A model generated the notes under the pieces. It saw only the letters and a program-made list of their open reading frames with translations. It made no database searches and was not told the DNA's origin. The position numbers were made by a program, and so were the translations under genes. Shown here piece by piece: positions 56,859 to 64,000 of a stretch of DNA of 64,000 nt. Numbering within the stretch: position 1 is the first letter of the stretch; each line of letters starts with the position of its first letter. Source of the stretch: Mantamonas sphyraenae (lineage: Eukaryota; CRuMs; Mantamonadidae); contig JAPMXV010000043.1 in NCBI GenBank assembly GCA_026936335.1, positions 372,001-436,000 on the forward strand, read 5' to 3'.

Positions 56859-59800
56859 ATGCCTCGCCATCGCGTGTTTCCTGCGTCGGCGTCACCCGAA
56901 CTGCAGTCACCACGCAAGGTGAGTGCGTTTGTGGATGAAGACGACGACGACGACGACGACGCCTTCTTTGGCAGCAGCGACGACCAGGAAGGCCCGTCAC
57001 CCACACGCAACGCCACATCTGTGCATGCGCAACGGCGTCGTGGCCGTGGCAACGACGACGACGATGATGGCGGTGAGGAGGAGCACGACGAGGACGAGTC
57101 CGATGATGAGGACGAGGACGAGGAACTCAGCTTTGTCGGGGTCTCGACATCCACCACCCAACGCGGACGCAGGAGGCGACCGGGCTCAAGTAGTGGCACT
57201 GGCAATGAGGACGACGAGCAAACAGACACCTCCCATGTTCCCTCCATTGCTTCGCCCGTGATTGTGCCGAAATCGCCGGCGCAGCTACGCGCGGCGGATT
57301 CTCCCGCGCCCATCGCCCAGTCGTCGTTGTTGGAGAAGAGTATGCGCCACACAGACTTGCGCCACCGTGCAATGGTGGTACGCACCCTCATTCACGCCAG
57401 TGACACGCTGGCTGCTGCTGCAAGCAGCTCCACAGGCGCCGAAATGGACGAGCACAGCCTGGAGAAACGGGCGCGCGTCGCCGAACTGCGCGACCAGATT
57501 GTGTACGCCGTGCCCAAGCAGGTCTCGGCCATGCTCACCTTTCCTGATGACGTCGAGCAGGAATATCTGGCCTTTCACAAGCTGCGCACCATCTCACGCA
57601 CACGCAAGGCCTTTGGCGCCTTTGCCTTGCTCAACCTGTGTCTGCTCGCCTACGACGTCTACTCCTTTGTGTACAACACAGAGACGCTGGACGGCCGCGT
57701 GCCGCCCCTCGTCGACCCCTTGCAATTGGGTGTGGAGCTCATCCATCTGGTGCGCGTCCTGATCATTGTCCTGTGCCTGTTGGGCCTTGCGTTGACCTGG
57801 TCTCCGGCCTCCAGAAACGGCTGGCAGACGTCCCTCTTTGTCGGGTGTCTCCTCATTGCCACCTGGCCTGCCCTACTCACCTGGTTCTATCCCAGCCACT
57901 ATTTGGCCGTGGAGTTTTCCTTTCTGTTTGTACAGCTGTTTGTGGGCCTGCGTTTCTGGCCCGCCACCGTCCTCAACCTGCTCCTCTTTGCAGGCTACGA
58001 GGGCGTGCGCACCTACCAGGCACCCATCACCTTTCCCGAACGTGAAATCTACGTGTTTTTCATCCTGGCTGTGTGCATCATCAACTCGTACTGGGTCGAA
58101 CTCAGCTCCAGGCGCATCTTTATGCTCCACCTGTTCATCGACAGCGAAAACTACAAAGTGGATCGTCTGCTGGCCCAAACATTGCCGTCGGACATTCGCA
58201 CTCGCTTCCAGGTCAACCGGGCCAGCATTTCCACCGAATATACGGGTGCGGTGCTGTTTGTGGAAATCCAGAACTTCATGACCAAAAAGAGCACCGTCAA
58301 GGGCTTCCTGGGCAAGCTGGCACAGATCTTCACCGCCTTTGACGACCTCGTGGACAAGGCCAAGCATGTGATCCCGATTGCCACGGATGGGTCACGGTAC
58401 ATTGTGGCCACAGACATGCGTGCGCAGCAAACAAAGGCGCACGTGACGCACATTGTGGGCGAACTGGCGCTGGATCTGCTCAAACGTGCGCGTAGATTCA
58501 CGGGCGAGGGCACACGCATCAATGTGCGTCTTTCCATTGCCCAGGGCCAGATTGTGACGGGTGTGTTTGGGTCGGAGCGGCGTTTTCGCTACGATCTGCT
58601 CGGCTCCACGGTCAAACTGGCGGGCAAACTGCTGACCATGACCAATTGGGACACCATCATCATGCCCGAAGATTGCAAGGTGGCCTTGGGCGAGGAGGCG
58701 TACCACTTTCACAAGGCCGGCACTGTACAGATCAAGGAGGAGGAGCACGTGCGTCTGTTCCACCTCAACGGACGCAACGCAAAGGCCAAATGGAACGCCT
58801 CACGTGCCCTGATACGTCTGCAGCGTGAACTGGGCCACACCGAGCCCGGTGACGATGAAATGTCCGCCACGCTGGACGGCTCGTCCACCTCCTCTCACAC
58901 ACCAGCAGGCCTCATGGCACCCACCATGCGCGAAGCGTTGGATTCGATCCAACGACGCTTCACCTTTACTGCGTTTGCGCCCCCGGAAATCGACGAGGAG
59001 TTCCGTTCGGTGCTGGAACGGCACCAGGTGGAGGAGGACTACGAACGCCTGGTGGCGGCACGTACACAGGAGCAACGTGACATGAACCACTTTCCTGTGG
59101 ACAAAGGTACGCTGAAGTTCAAGGTGCCAGACGTGGATGGCGAGCTGGACTTTCTGGCGTTCTATCACGAAAAGACGTCAAAGAGGGTGCGTCGCATGGC
59201 AGGGCTCGTCTTCTTTCTGTACCTGAGTCTGGGTGTGTTGGACCCTCTGGCACTGCTGGGAGGGGCCAACTTTGCCGAAACGTGGGAGTTTATGCTCGCA
59301 GCGCAGCAGGGAATTGCACAGGACACTCTGAGCGGCAGGGTGAACACACTGTCTCTGGACCAATTGTGGCTGCAGGTGGCCATCATGTGGTCACTGCGGC
59401 TGTTTTTCGTGGCTCCCTTGGGTGTGGCCATGCTGGTGCTGGCTGGACGCAGGCAGTATGTGAGCACACGGAGCAGACAGGTCGTGTACGCGGCGTTTGT
59501 GGCCATGTGCAGCGTGGGCATTGTGGTCATGAGTGTGTTTGTGCCCACCAAGTACCAGTACTGGTACCTGGGCTTTCTGTACATCTGCTACGCGCTGCTG
59601 TATTCTATGCGTGTGTTGACGTATTCGTACGCCGTATCCACCGGGTTTGTGCTCATTGTGGTGCTGCTGGCCACGTACGGGTTTGTGGTGCCCGTGCTCC
59701 TGCGCAACGAGTCGCCCTTGCCCTACATTGTCAACAAGAGCTTCTACGTGGTGGTCTCTGCCAACGTGATCATGGCCCTGGCCTGCTACTGGATGGAATT

Positions 59801-60500
59801 CAACATGCGCGCGGCCTTTCTGCTCAACCTGCGCTACGCAGAGCGTCGCGACCGCTCCGAGGCTCTGCTGGCCAACTTGGTGCCTTCGCGCGAACTGGCA
59901 GAGGCTGTGAAGCAAAGTCCCAGCAACGTGGTGGCGGTGAAGCTCGATCGCGTCGCCCTCATGTACATCAACGTTCGCGACTACGACAACGAACATCAAC
60001 TGACGGCAGAAGAGCAGCTGCGTGTGGTGAACGAAGTGTTTGCAGACATCGACGTGCACGTGGCACGTCTTGGGCTGCGTCGCTTGAAAACCGTGGGTGA
60101 CACCTACGTGGTCATTTCCACCATGCGCTCGCCTGGCCACAGCGCGGCGGAATCGCGCTTGTATGCAGCCAAGATGATGAAGTGTGCACACAGTATCCTG
60201 AAGACGGCCAAGAGCTTCGACACGCGGTTTGGTATGCCCATCACATTGCGCATGGGAGCCAGCGTGGGTTCCGTGCTCCTGGGCGTATTGATGAACGGTG
60301 ACCGCATGAAGTTTGACGTGTGGGGAGACACCGTGGAGCTGTGTCAGCTGTTGGAGCGCAAGGGTCACCCCAACCGCTGCCAGGTGAGCGGCAAGTTGCA
60401 AACGCTTGTTCGCGACAAGTTTGACTTTTTTGAGAACCAAGAACTGCGTGTGGGCGGCGTGGAAGAGGTTGCCTATGTGTTCAACGGGGCGTATAAGTAG
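56859..60500 (+). CDS. Two-domain (tmAC-like) adenylyl cyclase with degenerate catalytic residues
   Basis: A single exon of 1,213 residues. An acidic N-terminus is followed by hydrophobic helices (about 57610-58110), a class III cyclase domain C1 (58180-58780), a second set of about six helices (59190-59830) and domain C2 (59870-60430). This is the plan of animal transmembrane adenylyl cyclases. In C1 the first metal-site Asp is Glu (LFVEIQNF for FADIVGF), while the second Asp is kept (IATDGSRY). In C2 the purine-site Lys (RLKTVGDTY) and Asp (FDVWGDT) are kept. However, the Asn and Arg that stabilise the transition state are Glu and Leu (WGDTVELCQLL for WGNTVNVASR). So it may be weakly active or regulatory. 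The first ATG after 56840 in frame was chosen. Confidence 0.87.
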   Translation: MPRHRVFPASASPELQSPRKVSAFVDEDDDDDDDAFFGSSDDQEGPSPTRNATSVHAQRRRGRGNDDDDDGGEEEHDEDESDDEDEDEELSFVGVSTSTTQRGRRRRPGSSSGTGNEDDEQTDTSHVPSIASPVIVPKSPAQLRAADSPAPIAQSSLLEKSMRHTDLRHRAMVVRTLIHASDTLAAAASSSTGAEMDEHSLEKRARVAELRDQIVYAVPKQVSAMLTFPDDVEQEYLAFHKLRTISRTRKAFGAFALLNLCLLAYDVYSFVYNTETLDGRVPPLVDPLQLGVELIHLVRVLIIVLCLLGLALTWSPASRNGWQTSLFVGCLLIATWPALLTWFYPSHYLAVEFSFLFVQLFVGLRFWPATVLNLLLFAGYEGVRTYQAPITFPEREIYVFFILAVCIINSYWVELSSRRIFMLHLFIDSENYKVDRLLAQTLPSDIRTRFQVNRASISTEYTGAVLFVEIQNFMTKKSTVKGFLGKLAQIFTAFDDLVDKAKHVIPIATDGSRYIVATDMRAQQTKAHVTHIVGELALDLLKRARRFTGEGTRINVRLSIAQGQIVTGVFGSERRFRYDLLGSTVKLAGKLLTMTNWDTIIMPEDCKVALGEEAYHFHKAGTVQIKEEEHVRLFHLNGRNAKAKWNASRALIRLQRELGHTEPGDDEMSATLDGSSTSSHTPAGLMAPTMREALDSIQRRFTFTAFAPPEIDEEFRSVLERHQVEEDYERLVAARTQEQRDMNHFPVDKGTLKFKVPDVDGELDFLAFYHEKTSKRVRRMAGLVFFLYLSLGVLDPLALLGGANFAETWEFMLAAQQGIAQDTLSGRVNTLSLDQLWLQVAIMWSLRLFFVAPLGVAMLVLAGRRQYVSTRSRQVVYAAFVAMCSVGIVVMSVFVPTKYQYWYLGFLYICYALLYSMRVLTYSYAVSTGFVLIVVLLATYGFVVPVLLRNESPLPYIVNKSFYVVVSANVIMALACYWMEFNMRAAFLLNLRYAERRDRSEALLANLVPSRELAEAVKQSPSNVVAVKLDRVALMYINVRDYDNEHQLTAEEQLRVVNEVFADIDVHVARLGLRRLKTVGDTYVVISTMRSPGHSAAESRLYAAKMMKCAHSILKTAKSFDTRFGMPITLRMGASVGSVLLGVLMNGDRMKFDVWGDTVELCQLLERKGHPNRCQVSGKLQTLVRDKFDFFENQELRVGGVEEVAYVFNGAYK

Positions 60501-60550
60501 TGTGTGTTGGATTGAAACCAAGTTCCATTCTCCATTCACTTCACCAAATC

Positions 60551-63500
60551 TTACATGGCCAGCAGCATGGCAGCCAGGACAACGGCACAGAGGGTGCCAA
60601 AGGAGAACGCAAACGACGAGGAGGCGTCGCTGGTGGTGGCGGTGGGTGTGGCGGTGGGGGTCGGGCTGGCAGTGGGGGTCGGGGTCGCAGACGACGAAGG
60701 ACCCGGGGTCGGGGTAGGGGCAGGGGTCACGTTGGCATAGTTGGTCATGCGGTTGATGGGGAAGTAGAGGCCGGCCTGAGTGACGGTGGTGCAGTACTGT
60801 CCATCGCCGTTGACGCTGACGGTCTTTTGCAGGGGCACACCAGGCTTGGTCTGGGCGTCACCCATGCTAAAGTCCTTGGTCGGGTAGGTGGAGGCGTCGA
60901 CGTCGATGTCCGGGTCCAGAGAGGCACACAGAGTCACACCCGAAGCCAGCGAGCTGGAGCTCTGCACGTTGACGCCGTCGCCTACGAGTTGACCGACAAT
61001 GGCGCCGTTAGCGTTGGGCACGACGGCAAACTCGGCCGAGTTGCCCGTGGCCATGGGACTCACCACACGCTCCACAAAGCTGCGCAGACGCTGAACAACC
61101 GAGGCCGAGGCGGCGTTGTTGTTGTTGCTGTTGGTACCGTTCTCCTTGGCGTAGGCAGCGGCAGGAACCACTCCCATCGTCATCTCCGTGGTCTGCGTAA
61201 AGGTGCCCGGGCCCGCGGTGATGCTTGCCTCGTTGCTGCTCACACCCTGCTGCTGTGCGGACGGGAACATGGTCTTGACAGCGACGTTGAAGTCGTCCAG
61301 GTCGCCCGAGACGTTGAAGCACGCGCCACCCTTGGTGGTGCCACAGTCGCATGCGGCGGTGCGCAGGGCCGAGAAGATGGGGTTGTAACGGCACTGGAAG
61401 AAGGTGGTGACGCCCTCGCCCATGTCGCTGAGGATGGCCCTGTTGACCATGAGATCCACGCGGCTGCGGTTCATGGTCTGCTTCCACGTGTTGATCTGGC
61501 GCTCCTCACGCACACGCCACTCCATGGGGCGCATGTAGCCCGGCATCCAGCGGCCCTGGGTCCACTTGGTGACGTGCTTCCACTCGTGTCCACAGGCACG
61601 GCAAGCCTGCGGGGTGGCGTGGCCCACGTAGTTGTTCCACGAGTCGAAGCAGCCCATGCCGTAGGCGTTGCAGGCGGACTGGTTGAACGCTTGCTGTTCG
61701 TAGAAGGTCCATTGCGGGCCCATGGCCTCACAGATGGTGCGGTTCTGGTTTGCGTTGTTGTCGTTGCTCTTGCACAGGGCCTGGCTGACTTGGTTGGCAC
61801 CCTCGGGGCACTGGGACCAGCCGTTGTTGTTGGCCACACGACGAGTCACACAGGCGCCGCCGCGTGCAAAGTAATCCTCGCACTGACCGGTGGCCTGGCA
61901 CTGACCCGGGGTGGAGCACGGCGCCCAATCGTTCCATCGGCAAGACAGCAGGGCCTGGTCAGCGTTGCTCGTGCACGTGTCAAAGCTCTGCATGTCGCAG
62001 GTGTTCCAGGTGAGGCCGGCAGCGATGCACTGGGTGCGATCCGGGTAGCGGCGGGTGAGCACACACGTGTTGCTCTTCCACTCGCCCTTGATCTCACCGC
62101 ACGTGGTGCTGTCCGTCACCGTGGCGTTCTTGCACAGCACCTGGCTCAGGGCGTCGTTGCGGTTGGTCGACTCGCACTTGCGGCACTGCTGCGTGCAGAA
62201 GCGCTGCGCTGCACACTCGGTGCTGTTGAACGGACGGCCACCGTGGTTGTGCACCACGCAGCGGCCTTCGGCACAGCGCTGGGGCGTGTCAAAGCGGCCG
62301 CGCTGGAAGCGGTGGCCGTAAAAGTACGAATGTCCTGGCTTTGCGGAGCATCCGGACGGGTTCCACTCGTTCAGGCGGTCGACGCACAGACCGTTGCCAT
62401 TGCCCCACTGTTCGTCCCAGTAGTAGGCGAATCCACGTGCCTGGCACGCAGTGCGGTTGTCGTTGGTGTAGCAGCGACGGCGGTTGCATCGCCACTCGGC
62501 GTCATCGCCCTTGGCCATGGGGTCGGAGCGAGGGCAGATCGACGAGGGCAGACAGCTGCCTTCCGTGTTGTTGTTGGCAACACAGCGCCACTGGTTCCAC
62601 TGATCCTGCTCCCAGGAGTAGCCGGCGCCCTCACATTGCTGCTGGTTCTGCAGCGCCCACACCTGGCACATGGTGGGCCACGACTGGTCGGAGCAGTAGG
62701 GGCCCCAGCACTCGCCACAGAAGTAGGTCTTGCCGTTGGCCTGGTAGCCCTTCTTGGCTTCGCACTGTGCCTTGTTGCGGTTCTCCCAGAAGTTGTACGA
62801 GCACAACTTGCGGCGCTCACACTCGGTGCGGTTGCCCGGGTAGTACTTGGGCTCGTAGTTGCCCGTGGCCGGGTTCTTCTCGTACGTGGAGTACGATCGG
62901 CGGAACATCATTTTGAAGCCGTTCTTGGTGCAGGTGCTGGGCTGGTACGAGGCGCTGTAGTCCACGCACCACTGGCCCTGGAAATCCCAGGTGCCGCCCA
63001 TGGAGCCGCACGTCACCTGGGTGGCGTCCATGTTGACACAGCGCGGGTCTGTGTCCGAGCCCGCGCAATCCATGGAGCTCATGCGCTGCTTGAACTCGGT
63101 CTCGTACGTGGTGCGCGAAACATCCACGGGCAGGTTCCACGCCTTTTGGTTGAACTGGCGCGTGCGGTTGTCCATGCGGTCCAGGTAGCAGGCAAACAGG
63201 AACGGGTCGGGGTTGTCCCACGGGCGTTCACACTTGAAGTTGCCCGAGTTGTAGCCCTCCTCGACACAGGCCAGGTCGCCGTACTCGTTGCAGTCCGAGT
63301 CACTCTTGCAGTTGCGATCCTTGAAGATGGCGTCCCAGCACTCCTGGCGGAAGGCCACGCGCGTCTCGTAGAGCTGATCGGGCACGTCGCGCTTAAAGTT
63401 GACGTTGCACGTGCCACTGGGCTTGTTGTTGGCGTTGAGGTCCCTGCGGAAGGCCTGCAGCATGCGGAAGATCTTCTGCGGGGAGCTGCACACGCCGGCG

Positions 63501-64000
63501 ATGGGGCCGGGCCTCACACGGCCCTGCACCTCGTACGACTCGTTGACGGCGCGCGGGTTGCAGCACGAGCTCCAGCGCAGAGCCTGGTTGCAGCACGGGT
63601 CGTTCTTCCATGCGTCCGAGTTGCGATCCTGGACACCGCAGGCGCGCGAGTTGACCTGGAAGGTCTCCTGTCGGTTGGCCTCAAAGAAGGGACCGAAGCG
63701 CTTGATGCAACCCACGTAGGGCTGACGGGACGTGACACTGTTGATGCCGTTGATGAGGTTGCTGAGCTGGCGCGGGTCGTCCATGTTGCGGAACAGGCCA
63801 AACATGCGCCTCATCTCACGCTGGACTTCGTTGATGCCCTGCTCGGTGCACGGGGGCACGTTGGCAGCCTTGTTGAAGGCGTACGAAGAGGCAGTGGTTG
63901 CAGCGCCGGCTTGGTCGACGACGTTGCCGTTGGTCCAGCTGACGGTGCCACCCATGCAGGTGTTGAGCTGAGCCTCGTCCAGGGGCGAGTTGAGGTTGAA
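60551..64000 (-). CDS. Large Cys/Trp-rich surface protein with C-terminal anchor (5' end outside window)
   Basis: The frame is open from the right edge (no start seen) to the stop at 60551; at least 1,149 residues without an intron. It contains many CxxxGxxW-type units, such as CGSMGGTWDFQGQWC, CEGAGYSWEQDQW and CEAMGPQWTFYEQQ, spaced 30-60 residues apart. It ends in a Pro/Thr repeat stalk (ATPTPTASPTPTATPTATT) and a hydrophobic tail (FSFGTLCAVVLAAMLLAM). That ending fits a GPI-anchor signal or a final membrane helix. Many NxS/T sites agree with an extracellular location. I do not recognise the family; adhesion or prey capture would be guesses. Confidence 0.75.
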   Translation of the reverse strand, partial: FNLNSPLDEAQLNTCMGGTVSWTNGNVVDQAGAATTASSYAFNKAANVPPCTEQGINEVQREMRRMFGLFRNMDDPRQLSNLINGINSVTSRQPYVGCIKRFGPFFEANRQETFQVNSRACGVQDRNSDAWKNDPCCNQALRWSSCCNPRAVNESYEVQGRVRPGPIAGVCSSPQKIFRMLQAFRRDLNANNKPSGTCNVNFKRDVPDQLYETRVAFRQECWDAIFKDRNCKSDSDCNEYGDLACVEEGYNSGNFKCERPWDNPDPFLFACYLDRMDNRTRQFNQKAWNLPVDVSRTTYETEFKQRMSSMDCAGSDTDPRCVNMDATQVTCGSMGGTWDFQGQWCVDYSASYQPSTCTKNGFKMMFRRSYSTYEKNPATGNYEPKYYPGNRTECERRKLCSYNFWENRNKAQCEAKKGYQANGKTYFCGECWGPYCSDQSWPTMCQVWALQNQQQCEGAGYSWEQDQWNQWRCVANNNTEGSCLPSSICPRSDPMAKGDDAEWRCNRRRCYTNDNRTACQARGFAYYWDEQWGNGNGLCVDRLNEWNPSGCSAKPGHSYFYGHRFQRGRFDTPQRCAEGRCVVHNHGGRPFNSTECAAQRFCTQQCRKCESTNRNDALSQVLCKNATVTDSTTCGEIKGEWKSNTCVLTRRYPDRTQCIAAGLTWNTCDMQSFDTCTSNADQALLSCRWNDWAPCSTPGQCQATGQCEDYFARGGACVTRRVANNNGWSQCPEGANQVSQALCKSNDNNANQNRTICEAMGPQWTFYEQQAFNQSACNAYGMGCFDSWNNYVGHATPQACRACGHEWKHVTKWTQGRWMPGYMRPMEWRVREERQINTWKQTMNRSRVDLMVNRAILSDMGEGVTTFFQCRYNPIFSALRTAACDCGTTKGGACFNVSGDLDDFNVAVKTMFPSAQQQGVSSNEASITAGPGTFTQTTEMTMGVVPAAAYAKENGTNSNNNNAASASVVQRLRSFVERVVSPMATGNSAEFAVVPNANGAIVGQLVGDGVNVQSSSSLASGVTLCASLDPDIDVDASTYPTKDFSMGDAQTKPGVPLQKTVSVNGDGQYCTTVTQAGLYFPINRMTNYANVTPAPTPTPGPSSSATPTPTASPTPTATPTATTSDASSSFAFSFGTLCAVVLAAMLLAM

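Noticed and set aside
59391-60539. A 382-codon minus-strand open frame opposite the cyclase C2 domain
   Set aside because: The opposite strand has an unambiguous class III cyclase domain; the shadow is His-rich and featureless.

Overview
The window looks like a gene-dense, GC-rich nuclear genome segment from a flagellated unicellular eukaryote. Spliceosomal GT-AG introns are frequent and short. Cilium and axoneme genes are present: an RPGRIP1L-like transition-zone protein, TTC29, two roadblock dynein light chains and a probable LEKR1 homologue. They sit beside core eukaryotic genes (CDC45, SNU13, NFS1, Pam18, IMMP1, Bet1, Rab24-like). The set (CHD6-9-like remodeller, RPGRIP1L, LMF-domain protein, Rab24, rhodanese plus dead-phosphatase protein) suggests a protist near the base of opisthokonts, such as a choanoflagellate or apusomonad. 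Against a typical opisthokont, the S-adenosylhomocysteinase carries the roughly 40-residue insert seen in bacterial and plant enzymes. I cannot name the species. I saw no tRNA, rRNA, CRISPR array or intact transposon.

Layout. 0.1-15.5 kb: minus-strand genes for an RPGRIP1L-like protein, a CHD chromatin remodeller, a KA1-tailed protein kinase and a Rab24-like GTPase. 15.7-24.2 kb: LMF-domain protein (+), AHCY (-), Bet1-like SNARE (+), and a rhodanese/pseudophosphatase/PUL fusion (-). 24.3-30.2 kb: SHPRH-like helicase/E3 ligase (+), a GT61 glycosyltransferase (-), and a secreted C39-like cysteine peptidase (-). 30.3-34.7 kb: NFS1 and Pam18, then a nearly identical inverted copy of the NFS1 3' end plus Pam18. 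34.7-46.4 kb: CDC45 (-), a PH-RGS-GRAM-cNBD-GRAM-cNBD protein (-), IMMP1 (+), TTC29 (-), TMEM230-like (+), and two head-to-head roadblock genes. 46.5-64 kb: a glycine-rich protein (+), a second KA1 kinase (-), a coiled-coil LEKR1-like protein (-), a small acidic protein (+), SNU13 (-), a two-domain adenylyl cyclase (+), and a Cys/Trp-rich surface protein (-) running off the right edge.

How it fits together. Many neighbours are transcribed divergently with start codons 40-220 bp apart, so shared promoters are likely. NFS1, Pam18 and IMMP1 are mitochondrial. RPGRIP1L, TTC29 and the roadblock proteins are ciliary or dynein-related. The cyclase, the RGS/cNBD protein and the two KA1 kinases are signalling proteins. 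The most unusual gene is the rhodanese/pseudophosphatase/PUL fusion, which predicts a non-catalytic scaffold docking on the Cdc48/p97 system.

Quality caveat. Five genes (RPGRIP1L, SHPRH, GT61, TTC29, glycine-rich) contain single-base frame breaks between well-conserved blocks. Eight of the nine need one added base. This looks like consensus deletion error, though real mutation cannot be excluded. Exon borders were worked out by hand from splice signals and reading phase and may be off by a few bases.
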